Shown one piece after another: positions 43,798-53,046 of a stretch of 64,000 bases of DNA (position 1 is the first letter of the stretch; each line of letters starts with the position of its first letter). Origin of the DNA: Mycoplasma_N cavipharyngis (GTDB lineage: Bacteria > Bacillota_I > Bacilli_A > Mycoplasmatales > Mycoplasmoidaceae). The DNA is taken from assembly GCF_042984175.1 (NCBI RefSeq), contig NZ_CP155569.1, positions 372,001 through 436,000 on the forward strand, given 5' to 3'. The position numbers and the translations under genes were made by a program. Under the pieces are notes generated by a model. The model saw only the letters and a list, made by a program, of their open reading frames with translations. It made no database searches and had not been told where the DNA came from.

Positions 43798-44169
43798 ATG
43801 GCAAAGAAAAAGAAAAAAAAGTTGAATAGTCCAAACGGATTTGCTTACATTCATTCAACAATTAATAATACTATTATTACAATTACTGATGAAAATGGTA
43901 ATGCAATCGTTTGAGGATCAGCAGGAACAATCGGTTATAAAGGAACAAAAAAATCAACACCATATGCTGCTGGTTTAGTTGCTGAACGGGTTGGTAAAGA
44001 AGCTTATAGTTTAGGATTAAAATCAATTGGTGTTAAAGTTAATGGTACTGGTGGTGGTCGTGAAGTAGCAATTCGTGCCTTAAAAAATGTTGGCTTTGTA
44101 ATTCATGAAATTGCTGATGTTACTCCTTTACCACATAATGGTTGTCGTCCACCTAAACGCCCACGTTAA
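43798..44169 (+). CDS. rpsK: 30S ribosomal protein S11
   Basis: GFAYIHSTINNTIITITDENG, WGSAGTIGYKGTKKSTPYAA, VNGTGGGREVAIRAL and the end NGCRPPKRPR define S11. Length 123 aa. One TGA-Trp. Confidence 0.96.
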
Positions 44170-44219
44170 TCATTTATAAATTCTAAATATCTCACAAGAA
44201 AGATTTGATCTATTTTTAT

Positions 44220-45206
44220 ATGCAAAAGTTTTCAAAATATCGCATTGAACCTAAAATTGATGCTAATGATCCTAATTTAGGAACTTTTACTTTTTATCCT
44301 TTAGAACAAGGATTTGGTACAACTTTAGGCAACGCATTAAGAAGAGTTTTATTAAGTTCAATTCATGGTGCGAGCGTTTTTGCAATTAAAATACCTAATG
44401 TAACTCATGAATACACTACAATTAAAGGTGTTTTACAAGATTTAATTCATATTGTTTATAACATTAAAAAACTAGCTATTAGTGTTAATGAGCGAATTGT
44501 TGATCATGATGATTTAGTTTCAAGAGAAATTGAAAATTGACCTATTTTGAAAATTAATCATAAAGGTAAAGGAATTGTTTATGCTCGTGACATTATTTGT
44601 CCCGCGGGCTTTGAAGTATTAAATGGTGATTTAGAAATTTGTGAAGTCACTGAAAATGTTAGTTTTAATATGGATTTATACACTACTGTTGATCGTGGTT
44701 ATCGTTCTTTTAATGAGAATCGCGAACTAATTAATAGTATTAACATTATTGCAATTGATTCTAAATTTTCACCAATTTTACAAGTAGGTTATAAAGTTGA
44801 TCAACAAAAAACAAGTAAATGAGGTATTAGTGAGAGTCTTGAAATGAAAATTGCTACTAATGGTACTATTAGTGCATCAAAAGCAATGTCATTAGCTGCT
44901 AAAATTTTAACTTCTCATCTTGAACCAATTATGAATATTGATCAAGAAGTTTCAGCACTAGAAATCATTCGTCAAGAAGAAGAACAGCAAAAAAAGGCAA
45001 TTTTATCAACTCCAATTGATGAATTAGAATTAACAATGCGTTCGTTTAATTCACTAAAACGTAATGGAATTCACACAATTCAAGAATTAATTGATCGACC
45101 TAAATCAAGTGTGGAACAAATTCGTAATTTAGGTAAAAAATCTTTAAAAGAAATTATGCGCAAACTTGCTGATCGTAATTTAACTTTTAATGATGAAACA
45201 AAATAA
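44220..45206 (+). CDS. rpoA: DNA-directed RNA polymerase alpha subunit
   Basis: The N-terminal assembly domain (GTFTFYPLEQGFGTTLGNAL, RRVLLSSIHGASV, GVLQDLIHIVYNIK) is followed by the C-terminal DNA-binding domain (LELTMRSFNSLKRNGIHTIQ, then IRNLGKKSLKEI). Length 328 aa. ATG 44220 is chosen over the in-frame TTG at 44205: an AAGAAAGA tract lies about 15 bases upstream, and MQKFSKY is a typical alpha start. Two TGA-Trp codons. Confidence 0.95.
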
Positions 45207-45237
45207 TTTATTTAGTAGGAAAAACAATTATTTTTTT

Positions 45238-45597
45238 ATGTCATATATTAATAAAAAAGGCAGAACTTCAGCAGTTAATAAGATGATTAGTCGTCAACAA
45301 GTGTCTGATGTTTTATCATACCGTCAAATTATCACAACTCATACTCAAGCAAAAATCACTCAAGTTTTTTTAGAAAAATTAATCACTTTAGCTCGTAAAG
45401 ATACTTTAGAGTCAAGAAGAAAAGCAGCAAGTTTTTTACTGAAAACAAAAAAATTTAGTAAAGATGAACTATTGCACCAATTATTTAGTGTTATTTCACC
45501 TGAATATGCTGATCGCAATGGTGGTTATTCTCGTGTCTTAAAATTAGATAGACGTCAAGGTGATAATGTTGAAATTGCTGTTTTACAATTAGTTTAA
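45238..45597 (+). CDS. rplQ: 50S ribosomal protein L17
   Basis: MSYINKKGRTSAVNKMISRQ, IITTHTQAKITQVFLEKLIT, GGYSRVLKLDRRQGDNVEIA are typical. Length 119 aa. An in-frame ATG at 45190 inside rpoA would add 16 non-conserved residues, so 45238 is preferred; AGGA lies 17 bases upstream. Confidence 0.94.
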   Translation: MSYINKKGRTSAVNKMISRQQVSDVLSYRQIITTHTQAKITQVFLEKLITLARKDTLESRRKAASFLLKTKKFSKDELLHQLFSVISPEYADRNGGYSRVLKLDRRQGDNVEIAVLQLV

Positions 45598-45671
45598 TTG
45601 TTTTTAATGATCCAGTTGATATTTTGCTTGCTTGTTTAGTAATCAAAGTAAAATCTACTATTTCAGATTAG

Positions 45672-45707
45672 AAAACGATCTCAAATAATTATTTTGGGAT
45701 CGTTTTT
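45672..45707 (+). terminator. Terminator of the ribosomal protein super-operon
   Basis: AAAACGATCTCAAA (45672-45685) pairs with TTTGGGATCGTTTT (ending 45706) with one G-T pair. Ts follow. Lies 75 bases after rplQ. Confidence 0.88.
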
Positions 45708-45818
45708 ACTTTCAAATTAAATTTTTTAATAATCAAAACAATTAAGCAACTTTATATTAGATATAATTAAGTAATATTAAAAATTTAAAAATAGGGATGA
45801 TCAAAACAATTAAAATTT

Positions 45819-46709
45819 ATGGAATTAAGTTTAGAACAACAAACTAAATTGCAGTATAAAATTATTAAATTAATTACAACAAAATTTAACTGTAATGAAG
45901 AATTAATTGATAAATTTCAATTTTTATCACGTCGCATTTGTAGTTGAGTAATTGAATTTAGTATTAAAGATGATCCCCAATTATATTGTTTAAGATGAAA
46001 TTTATTTAAATCAAAAACTAATTGGTTAAATGAATATTATTATTTAAAAACTAGTGGTTTAGATCAACAATATCTTTATTTTGATCCTGAAAATGGTAAT
46101 TACATTAAAAAAAAGGTTCCTGGTCAAAGTTTAGCAACTTTAAAAATGAATCGAGAATTGTGAATCCAATTAATGAAAACATTAGTAGAATTTCATGAAC
46201 AAACTAATTTAGCTAAAAAATTATTTAATTATTCAGCTTATAATACTTATTTAAACCAAAATTCACCACTAACAACAGAAGATTTAGAATTATTTTTAAA
46301 AATTGCTGAACAAAACACTAGTTTACCTGTAGTTTTTTCTCACAATAGTCTTGATTTAGAAAATGTTTTATATGATGGTGAGAAAATGCAATTAATTGAT
46401 TTTGAATGAGTTGCTTATAATAATTGTTATTCAGATTTAGCAAGTCTTATTGTTGATCAAAATTTAGATGAAGCAACATCATTATTTTTATTAGAGCAAT
46501 ATAATCGTTTTGCAACTAAAAAATTAAATCCTAAGTTATTATGACAATTTGTTTATTTTAATGCTGCAATTGCTTATCAATGAGCAGTCAATCAAGAAAG
46601 AGAATATAATTTACAATCACTTAATAGTTATAAAAAACGTCATTATAAAATTATGCAACAAATTAAAAAAACTTATAATTTAAGAAATCTGTTAAAAAAT
46701 AGTAAATAA
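45819..46709 (+). CDS. Choline-kinase/LicA-like phosphotransferase fold, catalytic Asp replaced
   Basis: The C-terminal half has the choline kinase/aminoglycoside phosphotransferase signature VFSHNSLDLENVLYD, then MQLIDFEWVAYNN and YSDLASLI. The catalytic loop should be HxDxxxxN; here it is H175-N-S177-L-D-L-E-N182, so the base Asp is Ser. The metal-binding Asp of the IDFE motif (D194) is kept. Active homologues phosphorylate choline or a similar alcohol for phospholipid synthesis. This copy is either inactive or uses D179. Length 296 aa with seven or so TGA-Trp codons. Monocistronic. Confidence 0.72.
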
Positions 46710-47165
46710 TTATTAAATTTATTTTTTTAAGTGATATATTGTTTATTTAATCTTCTTAATTGGTCATTAATAATTATTGATGATTTAATTATCTAATTTA
46801 AATATCAGTAATAAAATTAGATCCTTTTTAAGTTCTTAATAGAATTTAATAAACTTTGAAAAATTCTGCTTTTTTTAAAAATTACTAATAATAAATGATT
46901 ATAAAGTTATTATCAAATCAAGATTAATTAACCAAATTTCTTCAAAAATCAAAAAGCAAAAATAAAACATAAGAAAATTAATTTTTAATGTAAAATTTTA
47001 GCAGTCTAAGTATAAGTTTGCTAATAGAACAAATCTTAGCTTTAATTAATAAAAAGTTAAATTCAAAGATCAAATTAATATTATTGATTAAACTAATTGC
47101 AAACAATAAAATAATATTAGTTGAAAAATTGAAATGATAGATACAAGAAAATAAATAATTTGAAT
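46710..47165. other. 456-base gap upstream of lon
   Basis: AT-rich. I see no CIRCE element, tRNA or supported gene. An open minus-strand frame overlapping the lon start (46978-47271) lacks a ribosome site and coding character. Promoter-like blocks occur (for example TAATATT runs near 47084-47115), but none is convincing. Confidence 0.5.
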
Positions 47166-49640
47166 ATGAAAGAAACTTCTTTACCCGTATTAATATCACG
47201 AAATTCGGTTGTTTTTCCTGGTGGAATTCAAAAAATTGAAATCGGTCGTAATATTTCAATCGAAGCAACATATTGGGCTGAACAGAAATATAATAATGAA
47301 ATTATTATTGTTTGTCAGCGTGATTATGATAGTGATTTTCCTGAACCTGATGGTCTTTATCAAATTGGTACTTTATGTAAAATTATTAATAAAAAATTAG
47401 ATAAAGATAATGCTTTATCAATTGAGGTTCGAGGAATTCATCGAATCAAAATCGAGAAAATGGTGTTTGCTCCTGCTAATCCTGATCTAGTTTCTGAAGA
47501 AATCACATGATCTTTTAGTAAAGATAGTGAACTAACTTTTAAAACCGATGCTTTTTGATTGTGCAAATATAAAATTATTAAAGCGCGCAATAAAGCCAAA
47601 ACTAATGTTGAAGCGGCTCATTTACAAGATTTAGTTTTTAATTTATTAAACCGAATGGAAGAATTATTAGGTGATGAGGACTTTAATTATCAGCAAGTAC
47701 GAGAATTTGCTAGCAATCATGCTGATAAAATTTCTCACATTGTTGATTTATGTGCCCAAATTTGACCAGTTGATTCAGAAAATATAGTAGCTGTTAAGCA
47801 AAAATGATTAGAAAGTTTAGACATTAATCAACTAATTGATTTGATTTTGTCATATGAAACAATTCCTGAAGCCCAAAAAAACGCAATTGATGAATCAATT
47901 TCTCGTAAAGTGCACGCTAATATTAGTCGTCAACAAAAAGAATTTTATTTACGAGAACGAATTAAAGTAATTAAAGAAGAATTAGGTGATAGTCCTAATC
48001 GCGATGATGAATTAAATCAAATTCGAGCTCGCTTGAAAAAAGAACCATTTCCCCAAAGAATTATTGATAAAGTCACATCTGAACTAAATAAGTTAGAATA
48101 TACCGCTTCTTTTTCTAATGAATCAATTATTTCTCGTAATTACATTGATTGGATTATGAGTTTACCATGGTGAGAAGAAACTAAAGCTGAAGTTAATTTA
48201 GAAAATGTGAAAAATGTTTTAGATCAAAATCATTATGGTTTAGAAAAAGTCAAAGATCGCATTCTTGATTTTTTATCAGTGCAACGTCGTAAAGGTTCAA
48301 AAGCTAGTGCAACTATTATTTGTTTAGTTGGTCCTCCTGGTGTTGGAAAAACTTCTTTAGTTATTTCAATTGCTGAAGCATTAAAACGCAAATTTGTTAA
48401 AGTTTCATTAGGTGGTGTTTCAGATGAATCTGAAATTCGTGGTCATAGAAAAACTTATATTGGTTCTATGCCAGGTCGAATTATTAAAGCAATGAAAAAA
48501 GCAGAAGTTTTAAACCCAGTATTTTTATTAGATGAAATTGATAAATTACGTTCTGATAATCGTGGTGATCCTGCTGCTGCTTTATTAGAAGTTTTAGATC
48601 CATCACAAAATAAACATTTTTCTGATAATTACATTGAAGAAGATTATGATTTATCTAAAGTGATTTTTATTGCAACAGCTAATTATGAAGAAAATATTCC
48701 TGAAGCTTTATATGATCGTATGGAAGTAATTAATTTAACTTCTTATACTGAACGAGAAAAAATGGAAATCGCTAAAACTCATTTAATTCCTGAAATTTTA
48801 AAAGAAAACAACATTAAAAAAACTGATTTAAAATTTAGTAGTGATGCAATTCATTACATTATTGCACGATATACACGTGAAGCTGGAGTAAGACAATTAC
48901 GTCGGTTGCTTGCTACAATTGCTCGAAAATTAGTTCGTGCTCAAGAAAATGATCCTAAACATAAAGAAACAATTGATATTGATGCTGTTCGTAAACATTT
49001 GAAAAAAGAAATTTATGAATACAATGTGAAAGATCATGTAGCTCCAGTTGGTGTTGTTAATGGTATGGCATACACTGAATTTGGTGGTGATTTACTACCA
49101 ATTGAAGTGATTTACTATAAAGGTACAGGTAAAATTATTATTACAGGGAACTTAAAAAAAGTGATGCAAGAATCAGTTTCTGTTGCTTTAAGTCATGTTC
49201 GAGCGAATGCTAAAACTTATGGTTTAGAAAAAATTAATTTTGAAGAAATTGATTTAAACGTTCATGTTCCATCAGGTGCAGTTCCTAAAGATGGCCCATC
49301 AGCTGGTGTGACATTAACAACAGCAATTATTTCAGCATTAAGTAATAAACCAGTTGATTCAAGTATTTCTATGACTGGAGAAATCACCTTGCAAGGCAAA
49401 GTTTTAATTATTGGTGGAGTGAAAGAAAAAGTAATTTCTGCAGTCCGTGGTGGGGTTAATAAAATCTTTTTACCTAAAGATGATGAACGTTATTTAGATG
49501 ATGTTCCTGAAGAAGTTTTATCTAAAATTGAAATTATTTTAGTTAAACATTATTCAGAAATTTTTGATCACATTTTTGTTAAATCCAAAATCAAACCAAT
49601 TACTAATAACAAACAAGCATTAACTAAAACGATTAATTAA
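47166..49640 (+). CDS. lon: ATP-dependent protease Lon
   Basis: Homo-oligomeric quality-control protease. The N-terminal substrate domain begins LPVLISRNSVVFPGGIQKIE. The AAA+ domain has GPPGVGKTSLVISIA (about residue 389), VFLLDEIDKL and sensor ATANYEENIP. The protease domain has catalytic S712 (KDGPSAGVT) and K755 (GGVKEKV). Length 824 aa. ATG 47166 is preferred to the in-frame TTG six bases earlier. Several TGA-Trp codons in the first third. Confidence 0.96.
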
Positions 49641-49672
49641 GTTTAGAATTAATTAGATCAAATAAATGATAT

Positions 49673-49710
49673 AAAAAGGAGTGAAAAGTTAATTTTTACT
49701 CCTTTTTTTT
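49673..49710 (+). terminator. Terminator of lon
   Basis: AAAAAGGAGT (49673-49682) pairs with ACTCCTTTTT (49698-49707), and the stem can be extended with flanking A/T. A T8 tract follows, 33 bases after the lon stop. Confidence 0.88.
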
Positions 49711-49752
49711 ACTGTTTTTAATTACTATACTAATAGTTAATAACAAATCAAT

Positions 49753-49787
49753 AAAAAAACCAGCATTCTAATTAGCTGGTTTTTTTT
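49753..49787 (-). terminator. Terminator of the RNase P RNA gene (bidirectional)
   Basis: AAAAAAACCAGC (49753-49764) pairs with GCTGGTTTTTTT (49775-49786). It lies immediately beyond the 3' end of the minus-strand RNase P RNA and can also back up the lon terminator. Confidence 0.87.
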
Positions 49788-49789
49788 AT

Positions 49790-50220
49790 AATAATTTGAT
49801 TTGATAAGCCATGTTTTGTAAGTTATTTTGAAATAACTTGTTAATTATTAATCTAACTTTAATTCATTTATGATCCATAACTGAACTAAAATTTCATCTC
49901 GCAATTAATTTTTCTATTGAGATGATTCCCTTACCAACATTTAGGTTTCTCACTTGTGGAGTTTACCGCGTTTCACTTGCTCATTTCTAAGCAATTCGTC
50001 ACTGTGGCACTTTATAAATGCTAAAAATCATGATGTTAATTACATTTTAGATAGTTAGCACGTCATCATGAAAAAAAATTTTCACGTCAAGTTTTATTTT
50101 TTATTTACTTGCACAAACACTACTAGCATTTCAGCATAGTGTGAGCATGGACTTTCCTCTAACTTAAATTTAATTTTTAATTAACTAAATTTTAAGCCAG
50201 CAATTAACTTAAATCAAATA
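49790..50220 (-). ncRNA. rnpB: RNase P RNA (M1-like, Bacillus/type B)
   Basis: Catalytic RNA that matures tRNA 5' ends. On the minus strand the hallmark GAGGAAAGTCCATGC (50159 down to 50145) is followed by ACAGTGACGA (50005-49996), GGTAAACTCC and, near the 3' end, AACATGGCTTATC. The ends close as P1: ATTTGATTT (50219-50211) pairs with AAATCAAAT (49802-49794), which sets the approximate boundaries. A long AT hairpin (P3 region) follows P1. Exact ends may be a few bases off. Confidence 0.92.
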
Positions 50221-50330
50221 TTAATGGTAGATATTATAGCAAAAATTTATTTTTAGTTGTAATAATTTTAGTTTTAAGACTTAAGAATTAACATTCTTAA
50301 ATAAAAAAATGTTAAATTTTTGAAAAAAAA

Positions 50331-50357
50331 TTAGCAAATTAAATAAAAGAGTGCTAA
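50331..50357 (+). promoter_or_regulatory. CIRCE operator 1 upstream of dnaK
   Basis: TTAGCAAAT, nine bases, GAGTGCTAA. The right half matches the CIRCE consensus exactly and the left half matches at its first six positions. CIRCE is the binding site of the heat-shock repressor HrcA. Confidence 0.88.
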
Positions 50358-50359
50358 AA

Positions 50360-50386
50360 TTAGCAGCGTTAGTATTTAACTGCTAA
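50360..50386 (+). promoter_or_regulatory. CIRCE-like operator 2 upstream of dnaK
   Basis: TTAGCAGCG, nine bases, AACTGCTAA, with the same 9-9-9 geometry and TTAGCA/TGCTAA outer arms, two bases after operator 1. The inner arm positions depart from consensus. Confidence 0.72.
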
Positions 50387-50492
50387 TTAAAAATATTAGT
50401 AAATTTAATAATTTTTATTCTAAATATATTAAAAATTAATTTCAGTTAAAAAGACATATATAAAAAAACTGAAATCATTGTAAAGGAAAAAG

Positions 50493-52346
50493 ATGAATCG
50501 AAATATTATCATTGGTATTGATTTAGGAACAACTAATTCTTGTGTAGCTGTAATGGAAGGTGATAAACCTGTTGTTCTTGAAAACCCTGAAGGTAAGCGT
50601 ACTACTCCATCTGTTGTAGCATTTAAAGGCAAAGAAGTAATTATTGGTGATGCTGCTAAACGACAAATGATCACTAATAAAGATACCATTCATTCAATTA
50701 AACGATTAATGGGAACTGATAAAAAAGTTAGTGTTGATGATAAAAAATATTCAGCAGAAGAAATTTCAGCAAAAATTTTGACTTACTTAAAAAATTATGC
50801 TGAAAAAAAATTAGGTCACAAAGTTACTAAAGCAGTAATTACTGTTCCTGCTTATTTTAATGACGCACAACGAAATGCTACTAAAAACGCTGGTAAAATT
50901 GCTGGATTAGAAGTAGAACGAATTATTAATGAACCAACTGCTGCTGCATTAGCATATGGTTTAGATAAAGTGAATCAAGAACAAAAAATTTTAGTTTATG
51001 ATCTTGGTGGTGGAACTTTTGATGTTTCTGTATTAGATATGGCTCAAGGAACTTTTGAAGTGTTATCAACTTCAGGTGATAATAATTTAGGTGGTGATGA
51101 TTGGGATCAAAAAATTATTGATTGATTAATTACTGAAATCCGTAATGAACACAGTATTGATTTAACTAAAGATAAAATGGCAATGCAACGATTAAAAGAT
51201 GCTGCAGAAAAAGCCAAAATTGATTTATCAGGTTTAACATCAGTTCAAATTCTTTTACCATTTTTATCAATGAGTCATGGTCAACCATTAAATGTTGATA
51301 AAACTTTAACTAGAACTCATTTTGAAAATTTAACTAAAGATTTATTGAACCGAACTATTAAACCATTAGAAGACGCTTTAAAAGAAGCAAAAATTGAAAC
51401 TAGTGAGTTAAACCAAGTTTTATTAGTTGGTGGTTCAACAAGAATGCCTGCTGTTCAAGCAATGGTTGAAAAAATTACTGGTCGCAAACCAAATTTATCA
51501 ATTAATCCTGATGAAGTAGTAGCATTAGGTGCTGCTGTACAAGCTGGAGTTTTAAGTGGATCAGTTAAAGATATTTTATTATTAGATGTTACTCCATTAA
51601 CTTTAGGAATTGAAACTCAAGGTGGTGTTGCTACTCCTTTAATTAAACGTAACACAACAATTCCAGTATCAAAATCACAAATTTTCTCTACTGCTGTTGA
51701 TAATCAACCAGCTGTTGATGTTCATGTTGTTCAAGGTGAACGTCCTATGGCAAGCCAAAATAAATCATTAGGTAATTTTAATTTAGGTGGAATTGAACCA
51801 GCACCAAGAGGTATGCCCCAAATTGAAATTACATTTTCAATTGATGCTAATGGGATTTTAAATGTTACTGCTAAAGATAAAAAAACTGGTAAAGAACAAT
51901 CAATTACTATTACTGATTCTTCAGGATTAAAAGAAGAAGATATTAATCGCATGATTAAAGAAGCTGAAGAACACGCTGAAGAAGATCAAAAAATTAAAGA
52001 ACGTACTGAAATTAAAAACGAAGCTGAAACTTGAATTAATATTTTAAGTAAACAACTTGAATCTAAAGAAGCTGAAAAATTATCTGCAGAACAAAAAACT
52101 GAAGTAACAAAACAAGTTGATGAACTAAAACAATTATTAAAAGATGAAAAATATGATGAATTAAAAACCAAAATTGATTTACTAAAAAAAGTTAGTGAAC
52201 AAATGGCACAACAATTCATGCAACAACAAGCAGCTCAAAACCAACAACGCACTCCTGAAGATATTCCTGAAAAAGATGCTGATTTAAATGAGGCTGAAAT
52301 TGTTGAAGAAGTAACAGAACCTAAAGAAAATGATCCAAAAAAATAA
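50493..52346 (+). CDS. dnaK: Chaperone DnaK (Hsp70)
   Basis: The ATPase domain (IIIGIDLGTTNSCVAVMEG, VPAYFNDAQRNATKNAGKIA, INEPTAAALAYGLDK, LVYDLGGGTFDVSVLD) is followed by the substrate domain (LLDVTPLTLGIETQGG, GERPMASQNKSLG) and an acidic Glu-rich tail ending PKENDPKK. Length 617 aa. An AAAGGA site lies six bases from the ATG. It is controlled by the CIRCE pair upstream; groES begins one base after its stop. Confidence 0.97.
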
Positions 52347-52347
52347 A

Positions 52348-52641
52348 TTGTGAGAGACAATTAGTCCAACTAAAAATTATTTGTTAGTAAGAATAGAAAA
52401 TGATGTGCCAATTTTTAATCAATCACTTATTTTAGAAACAAATAATCAAGAACAATTATTTGAAGTTGGCATTGTTCTAAAAACTGGTACAAACGTTCCA
52501 AGTTCTTTTTATGATGCTAATAAAACAACAACAGTGATGTTTAAAAAATATTCTGGTACTAGTTTTCAGTTAAGTGACAATCATAATTATAAAATTATTG
52601 ATTATCAAGATATTATTGCAACGATCCATTTTGATGAATAA
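52348..52641 (+). CDS. groS: Divergent co-chaperonin GroES
   Basis: From a TTG one base after the dnaK stop the frame reads W (TGA), ETISPTKNYLLVRIEND, resembling the GroES start (IRPLHDRVLVKR). The C-terminal half matches more clearly: FEVGIVLKTG (family GKVVAVG), TVMFKKYSGTSFQL (family VLFKKYSGTEVKL), then YKIIDYQDIIATI (family YLIVREDDILAII). Length 97 aa equals the family. The mobile loop GGIVL that docks on GroEL is altered to QSLIL. The TTG start is inferred because no ATG exists, and a shorter start at 52381 would lose the first strand. groEL lies 28 kb away, so this pair is unlinked. Confidence 0.8.
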
Positions 52642-52665
52642 TTAATTTGCTTTATAAATCATATG

Positions 52666-52725
52666 AAAACTTTATTAATTTCAGACAATTTCATTTATTG
52701 TTTGATTTAATAAAGTTTTTTATTT
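52666..52725 (+). terminator. Terminator of dnaK-groES, then a gene-free stretch to 53046
   Basis: AAAACTTTATTAA (52666-52678) pairs with TTAATAAAGTTTT (52707-52719), then T-rich DNA. The roughly 320 bases that follow are AT-rich without a gene; the pepF promoter must lie there (for example TATAAT near 52950). Confidence 0.82.
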
Positions 52726-53046
52726 TTATTATTTATGATTGATTAATTAATTTGATTTTGATGATCAACTTAATAAAAAGCAAGTAAAAAAATTAATTTT
52801 TATTAAAACAATTATTATAAAATTAAGCATTAGAAAATTAAAATAATAAGTTTTAATTTTGCATTATTTAGAATTAGATTAATTGTTTTATAAAATAAAA
52901 TTTATTTAGTAAAAAATTTTCTAATCATTAAAATAGTATTTATTTAAAATATAATTCAATTTGATTAAGAAAAAGTTAATTAATAATTTGATAAATCATT
53001 TTTAACAATTAAAAAAATTTATTAATAATAAGAAAGTAGTTTTACC

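Noticed and set aside
46710..47165. Search for a CIRCE element upstream of lon, as in some mycoplasmas
   Set aside because: No TTAGCA-N15-TGCTAA pair found; the nearest GCTAA and TTAGC blocks (about 47019-47042) are in the wrong order.
46978..47271. 97-codon minus-strand frame before and over the lon start
   Set aside because: Overlaps the conserved lon N-terminus, has no ribosome site, and its Leu/Ile/Lys/Phe bias is what random AT-rich DNA gives.
50429..50689. Minus-strand frame over the dnaK start
   Set aside because: Antisense to the conserved DnaK ATPase domain.
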